From: Anodontia alba
Taxonomy: Eukaryota; Mollusca; Bivalvia; Lucinida; Lucinidae
Assembly (NCBI GenBank): GCA_964016985.1
Contig: OZ024826.1
Span: 75,007,182 to 75,071,181 of the forward strand
Direction: 5' to 3'
DNA length: 64,000 bases
Shown here: positions 45,166 through 56,138 of the stretch, piece after piece
How positions within the stretch are numbered: the stretch's first letter is position 1
Layout: every line of letters begins with the position of its first letter
Translations under genes and position numbers: made by a program
The notes under the pieces: model-generated
Databases searched by the model: none
What the model saw: the letters and a program-made list of their open reading frames with translations, nothing else
Told to the model about the DNA's origin: nothing

Positions 45166-45870
45166 TATATATTTAGCCAGACTTTTACGGACTTAGGCCT
45201 AGTTAAGTGCATGTCAGTGATCTCCAGAAACAAGGCTAATCCCTTAATTTGAAGTTTACCAACAGGGGAGGAATGTGATTGAACACAGACCTTCATTTGT
45301 CTACCTTTAAGGTCAGTGAAATTTTCCAAAATCACAGGCAGATTATACCATTTTCGGATGACATGTTTTTTGGTTTCACCCTATGAGATCTTTGTTTGTG
45401 TTGAGGTTTTATGGCCCAGTCAACCCAATGGGGTCATGTTGAGTGTGGTCAGTTTACCTAACCACACGTTTACTGGGCAGGCTTAGTCCTCTAAGTGGTT
45501 AACCAGTATTGTGCACATTCTTTCGCCAGAAACTGACAACTGCCCTTCTTGAATCAGCGGATGGCAGAGAATGACCGTGGAAAATATTTCATGATCAATC
45601 TCCATGAAAGAATGTTGCCAACCTCGGTGGGGGTTGAACCTGCGACCTCCTGGTCTCCAACTGAGCCACCGAGGCCGGTCCTATGAGATCTGATAGGATT
45701 CTGTGTCAACCACCTGGACAGTAGCTTCCAGTGATGAAATTGTGCACAAATGGTAGATGAACAAATGTAAGTGATCCAATGCTTCCTGCAATGCCCACAT
45801 TTGGCACAAATCTCTTGAAGTTCTTTTATTAAGTATTTAAATGCCAAATTGTCACATGACTCTATCATAT
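45166..45870 (+). repeat. Anonymous dispersed duplicate, copy 2
   Basis: Partner of 9429-10017, interrupted by a SINE-V at 45392-45679. Shared block order, and the P end at the left of both, suggest a larger duplicated unit. Confidence 0.65.
45392..45679 (-). mobile_element. SINE-V copy, full length with target duplication
   Basis: Complete minus-strand copy with a perfect 12-bp duplication CCTATGAGATCT (45380-45391, 45680-45691), fixing SINE-V at 288 bp here. Confidence 0.92.
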
Positions 45871-45961
45871 GATGGTTATATATTATATAAATGCTTGTTT
45901 ATTAGTAGTCACACTTGACGGTTTGCTTGAATTTGAATAAAATTGGTGGGAAACATTGATT

Positions 45962-46053
45962 TGAGTTGAGGTTTTATGGCCCAGTCAACCCATTAGGGTT
46001 ATGTTGTTTGTGGTAAGTTTACCTTAGACCACACTTTTCCTGGACAGGCTTTT
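45962..46053 (-). mobile_element. SINE-V tail fragment
   Basis: GAGGTTTTATGGCCCAGTCA to CTGGACAGGCTT; tail only. Confidence 0.75.
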
Positions 46054-46110
46054 CTAATCTGTAGTTTGTTCTCTGTTTCCAAAGGCAGTCTTTTTGATGT
46101 TTATTTTACT
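46049..46110 (+). repeat. Repeat U fragment
   Basis: TCTAATCTGTAGTTTGTTCT then TTTCCAAAGGCAGTC; also at 46295-46385 and 49178-49262. Confidence 0.6.
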
Positions 46111-46294
46111 ACACTGCAGCTGGTGTTAGTGCCGTGTGGCAGTGGTAGAACGTCTCCCCGTACATCACCAAAGTGCAGATTACCGGTATATTTCATTTCC
46201 TTTCGGATCATTGGGCCTATTGTGGCATATTTGAAAATGGAGTTCTGCTTATATTAGCAGGCATAAGCAGTGTTGCTTATTACTTATTACTGCT
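46111..46294. other. Unassigned sequence
   Basis: A CAG-preceded open stretch (46125-46200) reads GSGRTSPRTSPKC but has no usable donor; probably not an exon. Confidence 0.25.
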
Positions 46295-46385
46295 TATGAA
46301 GAGTCTCAATAAAACCGAGACTCCCATTTTCTAATCTGTAGTGTGTTCTTTTGTTTCCAAAAGCCATCTTTTTTTGACGTTTATT
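46295..46385 (+). repeat. Repeat U copy
   Basis: AAGAGTCTCAATAAAACCGA, with GAGTCTC/GAGACTC able to pair, then CCCATTTTCTAATCTGTAG. Confidence 0.65.
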
Positions 46386-46388
46386 TTA

Positions 46389-46602
46389 GTCCTCTAAGTG
46401 GATAACCAGTACTTTTGCACATTCTTTTGCCAGAAACTGACAACTTCCCTTCTTAAATCAGTGGAAGGGAGAGAATGACTATAGAAAATATTTCATGATC
46501 AATCTCCACGAAAAAATGTTGCCGGATAAGGCAGAGATCGTACCTGCGACCTCTTAAACAACAGTCGGACACGCATCCGACATAGCTGCCGAGGCAGGCT
46601 GG
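46389..46602 (-). mobile_element. SINE-V copy with tRNA head
   Basis: Minus strand. Head GCCTCGGCAGCTATGTCGGA with a divergent box B, body to TTAGAGGAC; tail missing. Confidence 0.82.
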
Positions 46603-46785
46603 TAGGAAACCATTAAGAGATATAAATAGTACACTGGTAAGCCAGGTACCCCTACCAAAAACCCAGATCAGAAGACAATACGGCAGCACAAGGTTTAATT
46701 AAGCCCAGTTTTCTTGGAAAAGATAGAAGAATATTCTAAAATTTTGTTTAGTTGATGTAGCATACTAAATCTTAACATATTAACC

Positions 46786-47000
46786 CTAAGTATTGGCACA
46801 CTGTGACTACTGATCATACTTGTCATTTAATTTGAACATTAGTCTATTTTACTACCTGTTGATGTGTCTAAAGATCAGGGTCTGCACTGTTTGCAAATTA
46901 AGGTCTCTCTGTCCCATACTTAGGGCTATTATGGTCCCTGGAAAACAATAGACAGACATGCCTGAGTGAGCAGAGTAGACTCAGATGAAACTGCATCCAG
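46786..47000. mobile_element. T-type MITE, diverged
   Basis: ACCCTAAGTATTGGCACACT at the left and CAGACATGCCTGAGTGAGCA further right, with the CAGGGTCTGCACTGTTTGC core. Boundaries approximate. Confidence 0.45.
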
Positions 47001-47014
47001 AGCAGCAGAGTTTG

Positions 47015-47236
47015 TTAACCCTTAAAGTGCCAAGAAAAACTGCATCTGAAAATGTCGTCTGTTTATGTCATCTGCTGAATATTCTTGCAGACTTTTCAAA
47101 CCGATGTTTGCATACAGGCAAACAGTGTGGACCCAGATCAGACTGCTCCTCTGGGTCCACACTGTTTGCAAAAATGACTTTTAAAATCACAAGCAGATGA
47201 CAAAGCTGACGACAATAGTTGTGATTGCCATTTTAG
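47015..47236 (+). mobile_element. Q-family MITE Q3
   Basis: TTAACCCTTAAAGTGCCAAG end, core CCCAGATCAGACTGCTCC with a shortened palindrome; right end decayed. Confidence 0.82.
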
Positions 47237-47301
47237 TAATCATCAATTTTTAGACACATCTCCAGGTAGTGAAACGGATTCGTTCATATTTAGGGGAAGT
47301 A

Positions 47302-48893
47302 TACTGAAAGGAAAAAGAAACGCAGGGTAGAGTTTTTTTCCCTCTTATTTTAACCATTTTTTACGGTGTTTACTATAGCCATACACTTTTACAGATTGTC
47401 CTGTGAATGTGAACCGCGGGTAAACGAGTCTTTGGTCGATGTGCTATCTAACCAATGTGCGAAATCATTCAACCGTGCATACACAGTGCATTGCACGGAC
47501 AATACGGAAAGCCAAAATTTCGTGCAAAACAAGCATGTTTAAACCTTCAGCACAAGATTTCCTCACACCATTTGGTACACTTCAGCGATACACAATGCTC
47601 TTCGATTCTTTTACCGATTTTTCTTTTCATTTTTACGCTACTTTGAACTTTTTTTCAATCATGGTACGATTGACTGATGTTCAGAGGGGTAGGGCAATTG
47701 CATTGCTGATGCAGGGTCAGAGGCAACAGCAAGTTGCCAATCATTTTGGGGTTAATGTCTCAACAATTGAACGTCTTGTTAGACGTTTAAGGGAGACAGG
47801 GCATTTAGCAGACCGACCGCGGTCTGGGCGTCCACGCGTGACGTCGCGACATCAAAACAGGACAATCCGTCTGGCACATTTGCGGAATCGTCATCTCACT
47901 GCTTACCGAAACTACCCTTAATACAGTAGGTACGCATAATTGACAAATTTCTCTGAAGACTGTTGGAAGTCGATTGCGTGAGATTGGTCTTCGAGCTCAT
48001 CGTCCATAAGTTGGTCTGCCTCTGGCCCAGGCACGTAGGTTGCGTCGTATGGCGTGGTTGATGGCGCATGCGCCCAGGCTATTTTCGATGAGGCAGTGGA
48101 GACGAGTTCTTTTTACGGACGAGTCTAGGTTCATTCTCTATCGCGCAGATGGTCGATGTCGTGTGTACCGACGTTGCGGAGAACGCTTTGCCGACGCCTG
48201 TGTTGTCGAACGGGATCGGTTTGGGGGTGGCTCCGTTATGGTCTGGGGAGGCATTGCTCATGGGATAAAATCACAGTTGATTATTGTTGCAGGCAATATG
48301 ACCGCAGTAAGGTATAGGGATGAGATCTTGCGTCCTGTTGCAGTCCCGCTTGTGCAACAACGTAATCTGATTCTGCAGCAGGACAATGCCCGACCACATG
48401 TTGCCCGAGTTTGTCAGGATTTCCTGGCAAACAATAACATCGCACCACTAGCATGGCCACCATACAGTCCAGATTTGACCCCAATAGAGCACATGTGGGA
48501 TGAGCTGGACAGAAGGGTTAGGAAGCGCCGAAATCCCCTGCAACTCTCGCACAACTAAGGAATGCGTTGATCGATGAATGGAATAACATCCCGATGCGAA
48601 CTGTCAATGCTTTGGTTAACTCTATGCAAAGGAGAATTAGGGCAGCAACGGCAGCAAGAGGGGGACACACCAGATATTGATTTTCAGTTTGATTTTGATT
48701 TCAAGATTTGTGGGGTAGCTACCAATGAACTTCAATAACCCAAGACTTGTTGATCACAAACAAATGAAATTTGGAACTTTTGTTTCCTTACATGTACCGT
48801 TTTGTAATCATAGTAAAATATTTAACAAACTTTTTCAAACGTGAATGAAAGTTAGGAATAAAATTTACCCTGCGTTTCTTTTTCCTTTCAGTA
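47302..48893 (+). mobile_element. Tc1-like transposon, copy 1
   Basis: 1592 bp. Inverted repeats of about 28 bp (TACTGAAAGGAAAAAGAAAC outermost) with TA on both sides (47300-47301, 48894-48895). The single transposase gene is broken. A related transposon is at 59446-60798. Confidence 0.94.
47661..48680 (+). pseudogene. Tc1-family DD34E transposase, degenerate
   Basis: Cut-and-paste transposase for the flanking inverted repeats. From the ATG at 47661 there is a helix-turn-helix domain (VANHFGVNVSTIERLVRRLR), an SGRPR hook, a second DNA-binding region, and the catalytic core. The triad is D in FTDESRF (48118-48120), D in LQQDNARPH (48382-48384) and E in TPIEHMW (48487-48489), with 34 residues between the last two: DD34E, the Tc1 signature. 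VMVWGGIAHG is also present. Total about 340 residues, normal for Tc1. It is inactive: a frame change near 47910, an in-frame TGA shortly after, a TAA at about 48006-48010, and a frame change near 48537. The core itself (48040-48537) is fully open, so decay is recent. Confidence 0.94.
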
Positions 48894-48989
48894 TATGATA
48901 AAAAGTTTTGAACTCTTTGCATATTTAGAGTTATGGTAATTTTTTTTTTCCATTGCTTAACTTTTTCCAGATTTTTACCACTACTATTG

Positions 48990-49150
48990 AGGTAGACCAT
49001 TGGTAATTACCATGTTGACCCTAACTTTTAGGATAAATAGACCTGAGCACACACTGTAGTCCAAGATCAGACGTGTTGAATGCAGCGTCTGATCAGGGCC
49101 TGCAGTGTTTGCCAATCATCCAACAAATTTTAAGATAGTACATCACCTAG
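48990..49150. mobile_element. MITE with GATCAG palindromic core
   Basis: CAAGATCAGACGTGTTGAATGC and GCGTCTGATCAGGGCC pair imperfectly. Related to the T and 27383 elements; ends not resolved. Confidence 0.45.
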
Positions 49151-49177
49151 TAGTTATGTGGACGTTAAATTACTACT

Positions 49178-49262
49178 TGTAAAGAGTCACAATAAAACCT
49201 AGACTCCCATTTTCTATCTGAAATGTATTCTTTGTTTCCAAAGGCAACCTTTTATAGCTTTA
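49178..49262 (+). repeat. Repeat U copy
   Basis: AAGAGTCACAATAAAACCTA through TTTCCAAAGGCAACC. Confidence 0.65.
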
Positions 49263-49393
49263 TTATTCAAACTTTAAGACAAGTATGGTAAGGAGTTAAA
49301 GGTGTCCAAATACATATTGTAAATATGGTAAGCTTTCCTTAGTGCAGCTTGTCAGGGAGGTTGTGGATTCTAATAAAGACCTATAATATACGG

Positions 49394-49615
49394 TACCGTA
49401 TTTACCCTAAGTATTCGGACACCTCAACTCATTATCATATTTGTTCTAAAATTTGAACAAGTACAATTTACGTAACCCAATGTTGTGTCTAAAAATTGCT
49501 GGATGAGTGGCAAACAAAGTAGACCCTGATAAGATGCTGCATTCTGCGGCATCACATCTTGGTATACACTGTTTGCTCAGGTCTGACTGTCTGAATACAA
49601 GCGGTAAATACAGTA
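49394..49615. mobile_element. T-type MITE, best copy
   Basis: Ends TACCGTATTTACCCTAAGTA and AAGCGGTAAATACAGTA, then CGGACACCT / AGGTCTGAC. Core GATGCTGCATTCTGCGGCATC. Confidence 0.7.
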
Positions 49616-49723
49616 TATACATGTATTTATATATTGGTATAAAAATTTATATGATATACTGTATACTGGTAGTATTGGTTATGCCAAGTTAAATTACACA
49701 CCTCAACTGGATGCATTATTTTT

Positions 49724-52154
49724 AGCTCACCTGAGCACGAAGTGCTCATGGTGGGCTATTGTGGTCAGTCAATGTCCGTCGTCCGTCGTCCCTCGTCCGT
49801 CGTGCGTCGTGCGGCGTCAACAATTGCTTTAAAAGCCTACTCCCCTACACCCCTAGGCCAATTGACTCGATACTTGGTAGGAAGCATCGGGGTGACTTGT
49901 AGATTAAAAACAGCTAAAATCGAGCCGATCGGAAATCCAAGATGGCCGCCATGGCCGCCATCTTGAAAATCTATTTTTCGCTTCTTCTCCTGAACTGAAA
50001 GGCCAATTGACTTCAAACTTGCTAGGAAGCATTGGGGTGACTTGTAGATCAAAAATAGCTAAAATCGTGCCGATCGGATATCCAAGATGGCTGTCATGGC
50101 CACCATCTTGAAAATCTATTTTTCGCTTCTTCTCCTGAACCAATAGGCCAATTGACTTCAAACTTGCTAGGAAGCATTGGGGTGACTTGTAGATCAAAAA
50201 TAGCTAAAATCGTGCCGATTGGAAATCCAAGATGGCCGCCATGGCCGCCATCTTGAAAATCTATTTTTGGCTTCTTCTCCTGAACCGAAAGGCCAGTTGA
50301 CTTCAAACTTGCTAGGAAGCATTGGGGTTACTTGTAGATTAAAAATAGCTAAAATCATGCCGATCGGAAATCCAAGATGGCCGCCATGGCCGCCATCTTG
50401 AAAATCTATTTTTTGCTTCTTCTCCTGAACCGAAAGGCCAATTGACTTCAAACTTGCTAGGAAGCATTGGGGTGACTTGTAGATCAAAAATAGCTAAAAT
50501 CGTGCCGATCGGAAATCCAAGATGGCCGCCATGGCCGCCATCTTGAAAATCTATTTTTCGCTTCTTCTCCTGAACCAAAAGGCCAATTGACTTCAAACTT
50601 GCTAGGAAGCATTGGGGTGACTTGTAGATCAAAAATAGCTAAAATCGTGCCGATCGGAAATCCAAGATGGCCGCCATGGCTGCCATCTTGAAAATCTATT
50701 TTTCGCTTCTTCTCCTGAACCAAATGGCCAATTGACTTCAAACTTGCTAGGAAGCATCGAGGTGACTTGAAGATCAAAAATAGCTAAAATCATGCCGATT
50801 GGAAATCCAAGATGGCCGCCATGGCTGCCATCTTGAAAATCTATTTTTCGCTTCTTCTCCTGAACCGAAAGGCCAATTGACTTCAAACTTGCTAGGAAGC
50901 ATTGTGGTGACTTGTAGATCAAAAATAGCTAAAATCGTGCCGATAGGAAATCCAAGATGGCCGCCATGGCCGCCATCTTGAAAATCTATTTTTCGCTTCT
51001 TCTCCTGAACCGAAAGGCCAATTGACTTCAAACTTGCTAGGAAGCATTGGGGTTACTTGTAGATCAAAAATAGCTAAAATCATGCCGATCGGAAATCCAA
51101 GATGGCCGCCATCTTGAAAATCTATTTTTCGCTTCTTCTCCTGAACCTAAAGGCCAATTGACTTCAAACTTGCTAGGAAGCATTGGGGTGACTTGTAGAT
51201 CAAAAATAGCTAAAATCATGCCGCTCGGAAATCCAAGATGGCCGCCATGGCCGCCATCTTGAAAATCTATTTTTCGCTTCTTCTCCTGAACCGAAAGGCC
51301 AATTGACTTCAAACTTGCTAGGAAGCATTGTGGTGACTTGTAGATCAAAAATAGCTAAAATCTTGCCGATCAGAAATCCAAGATGGCCGCCATGGCCGCC
51401 ATCTTGAAAATCTATTTTTCGCTTCTTCTCCTGAACCGAAAGGCCAGTTGACTCGAAACTTGGTAGAAAGCATTTGGGAGACTTGTAGATCAAAAATAGC
51501 TAAAATCATGCCGATCGTAAATCTAAAATGGCCGCCATGGCAGCTATCTTGAAAATCTATTTTTCGCTTTTTCTCCTAAACCAAAAAGTCACTTGACTCG
51601 ACACTTAGTAGGAAGCATCAGGATGACTTGTAGATCAAATATCGCTGAAATCGTTCTGATCCGAAATCCAAGATGGCCACCATGGCAGCCATCTTGAAAA
51701 TCTATATTTAGCTTCTTTTCCTGCACCGAAGGGCCAATTGACTCCAAACTTGGCAGGAGACATTGGATCAAAAATAGCTAAAATCGTGCCAATCGGATAT
51801 CCAAGATCTCTGCCATGGCAGCCATCTTGAAAATCTATTTTTCACTTCTTCTCCTGAACCGAAAGGCCAGTTGACTCAAAAATTGGTAGGAAGCATTGGG
51901 GTGACTCGTAGATCAAAAATAGCTAAAATCGTGCCGATCGTAAATCCAAGCTGGCTGCCATTTAGAGTTTGTTCAAATGATCATGCTCCATTGACTGGCA
52001 TGCCATATATATTCTTCTTCAAAATTAAGAACTGCTTTAATGATGATCTTTTCATTAGTTGCGATGATAGGATTGGAAAAATGTTACATAACATCTGCAT
52101 ATCTGCAGTGGCTATGTTACTCAGGTGAGCGACCCGTGGCCCGTGGGCCTCTTG
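49724..52154 (+). mobile_element. HA element with homogeneous 145-bp YY1-type array
   Basis: 5' AGCTCACC-TGAGCAC-GAA-GTGCTCA-T-GGTGAGCT hairpin, a GTCCGTCGTCCCTCGTCCGT tract, about 14 units at 145 bp, then a 3' region shared with the 10018 element, CTCAGGTGAGC, a GGCCC-GT-GGGCC hairpin and TCTTG. The units are highly similar, so homogenisation is recent. Nearly every unit has GCCGCCATCTTG (first at 49954-49965) inside AAGATGGCCGCCATGGCCGC. Six near-identical 97-codon minus frames are produced by the 145-bp repeat and are not genes. Confidence 0.93.
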
Positions 52155-52873
52155 TTTAAAACGTATTTAGATTACAATTGCTTTTTCATCTCTAAACAAA
52201 CACTCTTGAAATTGTGTGTCCGATTGAGCTTAAATCTTATGCTTCTTGCATGATGAATGTACAACAAACAGTGTTTTTTTATATATATATTCCTTATATA
52301 TTTCCTTCTCTCTTTCCTTCTTTTTTCTATTACATTTTGTTGTTTAAATGATAGAATATCTGACTCAGTATCAAGTGGTCTAGAGTTTGAGTTCTACGAT
52401 ATGTTCTGAAAAAGGACCCTAAACACTTTTATTTTAATCAAGGCCTACACTGTTCGCATGAACTATATGTATTTTTGACAAAAAGAGAAGAAATAAACTA
52501 TAGTCAGACACCCCTAACTTTTGGATAAATTCAGTAGAATTTTGACTGAGTTATGCCCCGTTTTCAACATTAGCAAAATGGCAAATAAATGTAAATGTAG
52601 TGATGTTATGACATTTGCATACTGACTGGCCATGGGGCTGATGTGTAGACTACCTGATCAACTTCGGGATAAAATCTCAATTTTTACTGAGTTATGCGTT
52701 TTCTTCATCTTTGGCATTTTTCCCAATTATCAAATAATGCAGTCCCATGTTAACATGATTTTTAAATAAAAAAAGAAAAACAAAAAACAAAAAAGAAAAA
52801 AAAAAAAAACTCACACACACATTTTAGCTTAACTGATTTGTGGTAATATTGGGAATATATTATTCATATATGG
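52155..52873. other. Unassigned AT-rich sequence
   Basis: TTATGCCCC- and TTTTTACTGAGTTATGC-like blocks at 52550 and 52680 hint at a decayed tandem repeat. An A-rich run lies at about 52765-52810. No gene. Confidence 0.35.
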
Positions 52874-53076
52874 TAAATATCCTAAAATTTTGAACGCTTT
52901 ATTCCTTTTTTTTTTTTTTTTTGCCTAATTTTTCTTTTTATGCAGCTGTTTCTTAAAATGCTTTGTGGAATGGCAAACACTGTAGGCCCTGATAAAGAGC
53001 AGTCTGAACTGGGTCTACACAGTTTGCATATGACATTTTGTCAGAAAGTTTGGTGTTCGAAATTTTAGGACATTTA
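52874..53076 (+). mobile_element. M-family MITE M3, best copy
   Basis: Inverted ends TAAATATCCTAAAATTTTGA and TTCGAAATTTTAGGACATTTA. It includes the T-run and GCCTAATTTTTC that show M1 was split by HB. Confidence 0.82.
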
Positions 53077-53244
53077 CTGTAAAGCTGAAGAGAATGCATT
53101 ATACATGTACTTGATTGAAGACTATGACGGTATACTCTTGATTGCCTTTGGCCATTGAAATATGAATTTCTTTCCTGGACATGTCGAGAAGAAAACAAAT
53201 TAGTGTAAACAAATCAAAACTTTTCTCTGTCATTTGTTGGAAAC

Positions 53245-53271
53245 TAACAGAACAGAACAGAACAGAACAGA
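53245..53271 (+). repeat. (ACAGA)n microsatellite
   Basis: Five AACAG units. Confidence 0.95.
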
Positions 53272-53303
53272 AATTTTATTTAGTCTTAAACACAGCTTTT
53301 TAT

Positions 53304-53329
53304 TGACCTTGACCTCATTGTCAAGGTCA
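53304..53329. promoter_or_regulatory. Inverted ERR/NR5A half-site pair
   Basis: TGACCTTGAC and GTCAAGGTCA form a perfect 10-bp inverted repeat with a 6-bp spacer. It may be a remnant of an HE-like array unit; function is not shown. Confidence 0.4.
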
Positions 53330-53639
53330 GCAGAGATTTTGGGATGTTAATTAATTATTTTTGTAGTTGAGTAGTCTTACATGTAAATGTTAGCTATTAT
53401 GGATCACTATAAGCTTTTTACCAATGTCCCCCCTGATTCCCCACCTTTTACTATATGAATTAAGTGGTTAAATGGGGGAAGGGGTGGGTTGCCTGAATTC
53501 TGAATAAATGAAGGACTTCTTTTTATGGTTGTGTTAAAATTTTAGAAATGGTTATGGACAAAATATTATGTTTTTTCTTTTGTTTTAATTCACCCACTGA
53601 AAACAGATATTTTCTTGGTTTGTGGAGCATATCTTTTGC

Positions 53640-53778
53640 ATATAAAATTTCATATGAAAGACATAGTTGAATCATATATGTTGCATTGCACAGAGCCTTT
53701 CATTATCATCCTTCCATAGTCTCGATATGTCTTAAATAATGTTGAAAGGGACATAAAACATCAAATCATCATCATCAT
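53640..53778 (+). mobile_element. SINE-W tail
   Basis: GCATTGCACAGAGCCTTTCA through AATAATGTTGAAAGGGACAT and an (ATC)n tail; matches 56826-57002. Confidence 0.75.
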
Positions 53779-53878
53779 TATATATCTTGCATGCATAAAC
53801 AAATTTTCATAGAAAAAAAAGACTATATGCATATAATAATTCTATATAAAAGTTTTATATTTTTACACAGGAACCTCT

Positions 53879-54168
53879 TTAATCCTTGTCCTGCTGAATA
53901 AATTAAGAAGCCACACCCAAATCTAATTTTCAGCCAATCAGAATACTTGATCAAGGTTGTTGATATAGTTTCACATACTTAATGGCAAACAGTGCAGATC
54001 CAGATCAGTTGGCTTCTGCAGAAGCCAACTGATCTGGATCTACACTGTATGGCAAACAGTGCAGATCCAGATCAGTTGGCTTCTTCTAAAATTTTAGAAG
54101 CCAACTGATCTGGATCTACACTGTTTGCAAAGGCAGGGTATATCTGGGTTCAGCAGGACTAGGGTTAA
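53879..54168 (-). mobile_element. P-family MITE P12 with doubled palindromic core
   Basis: Reverse copy with TTAATCCTTGTCCTGCTGAA and TTCAGCAGGACTAGGGTTAA ends. The core hairpin from GGCAAACAGTGCAGATCC appears twice in tandem (about 53982-54047 and 54049-54128). Confidence 0.88.
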
Positions 54169-54240
54169 ATAACATGAATGATTATTGTCAAGTTTTTGAT
54201 ATAACATTGTTTAAAGATGGACCCAAACCTATTGTCTTCA

Positions 54241-56138
54241 AACAAAAATGTATAGATTGTATAGAAGAATGACCATAACTGGTCATTAGCTATGACCATA
54301 AATGGTCATTAGCTTACCTGTAAGAAAGTACAGCTAGAGTTATAGCAGCGCCACAATGTCGGCATTGGCGTTGATTAAAGGTCAATTACAAAGGTGCTTA
54401 TACTATAAGAGCAGGATAGGCCATTTTGCAAGCAAGGAAATGTAACAAACTGGATCAAATGATCTTTATTTTTTGCGGAGATATAGTGACTTGAAATTTC
54501 ATGTGTAATGCCAAAAGGCAGCAGCTAAAACCTGCCTCATTGATATTCATGTCTTTGATGGTGACATAGCTGAACATTGAAATTTTTGACTTTTTAAATA
54601 TTGAAATATCTACTATTTTATAAAATATATTATCAAATTGTTAACCTTCTGAAATAGTGACACTAAACTGATAGGATATGTGCAAGCTGTTGTTCTTATC
54701 ACCTATAAAGAGCTTGAAATTTAAAATTTAAATAATTTTTGAAATTTATTTCAGTTTGAATTTTTGCAAATGTCTAATGGTAAAACATGATGCAAAAAGT
54801 TTAAGTCAGTTTAGTAGAATTTCTAGTCACCATTTTAGCACCCTAGAATTTCCAAAAGCGAAAAAATATTGCAGTTTTAAATATTTCAAAATTTTATTTT
54901 AAATCAAAATTTGCATTGAATTTTGCAATTATATGTCTAGATTTTATATGCAGAATGATGATAATTCATTAATGTTAAACAGTGTTGATAATCAAACTTT
55001 TATGCTTGCAAAAGAACTGGTTGGTTTCAGCATTTTAAAATTCAGTTAAAAATCTTAAATCTTTGTTGACATCACAGAATGCTGCATTATGGGTAAGATA
55101 TAAGGGAAAATCAAGGTAGATTACTCGAAGAGTAAAATAAATACACCATGTTCTCAAACTGCTATAACTTTTGAACGGATTGGAATTTTTTGATGCCATT
55201 TTCAACAAAATGATGTCTTGCTGTCTACTTCCATCAGGATATACATTGATAATAATTTAGATTTCCTTTGAAAATGATCTTTAAAGTTTTTAAAAGTAGT
55301 TCATAATTGCCTACTTCATACTTGCCATGATGTAAGATACTGGTCTGAAGTTATATGCAGTACCATCCTGACCTGCATGAGTGACTTTGAGGTAAAGGTC
55401 ACAGCGTTAGAAAAAAAAATGGTAAGGATTTTGGTTTAAAGGGGAACGCAACCTTTAAAGGCATTGTGCTTTTAAGTAAAAAACTTTATAAACAATGCAT
55501 TTTGACATAAATTTGATCAAAATCGGTGGAAAATTAAGTAAGTTATAGACAGTTGAATATTTTAAAATTGGTGGAATGAGCGCTGTCATTTTGAATATTT
55601 AATGAAGTTTCAAAAAAATTAAAATCTGTTTCATAAAGGTAGCTGTTCTCATTAAGTTGGTTTATTTTGGGGGGAAATGATTGCTTGTCACTAGAATTAA
55701 AAGATTTAAAAATCTGTAGCAAAATTATTTTTAAAAAATCTTTATATTTTGGTTTGGCATGTTTAATTTGGGAAAGATTGCTTGTCACTAGAATTAAAAG
55801 ATTTAAAAAATCTGTAGCAAAATTATTCTTAAAAAATCTTTATATTTTGGTTTGGCATGTTTAATTTGGGCTGTGTGATGTCACAAAGCCTACAATATGG
55901 CGGTATCCATGACAGCCATTTGAAATATATTCAAACCACCATAGCTTCCTTCTTTCTAAGCTGATTTTGAAAACTCTTGCATCAAAATAAATGGCTTTTT
56001 AAGCACTTCACTCCATGATATACTTACACTTTATATATTGCATTACCCTTTAAGTTTTAGGGGCAAAGTGTGATTCAGGCGAACTAAGCTGTCCTGCAAC
56101 AGCTCTTATTTTTCTATACAATCTATACATTTTTGTTT
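54241..56138. mobile_element. Inverted-repeat element Y, 1.9 kb, no transposase
   Basis: Inverted ends AACAAAAATGTATAGATTGT and ACAATCTATACATTTTTGTT (about 30 bp). The interior is AT-rich with no transposase frame and contains a 97-bp tandem duplication (55679-55775, 55776-55870). Ends about 260 bp before the ATP7-like exon. Confidence 0.72.
55679..55870 (+). repeat. 97-bp tandem duplication in element Y
   Basis: GATTGCTTGTCACTAGAATT to GGCATGTTTAATTTGG occurs twice with few differences. Confidence 0.92.

Noticed and set aside
46125..46200. Possible exon after CTGCAG reading VLVPCGSGRTSPRTSPKC
   Set aside because: No GT donor at a sensible end and no recognisable domain.
44255..46602. tRNA gene candidates (box A and box B-like sequences)
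   Set aside because: They are heads of SINE-V repeats with no complete acceptor stem or anticodon arm fold.
49837..51493. A ladder of near-identical 97-codon minus-strand open frames (IGLSVQEKKRKIDFQDG...)
   Set aside because: They recur every 145 bp in register with the array and differ only as the repeat units differ; two units of 145 bp simply lack stops in one frame. No start context, domain or splice support.
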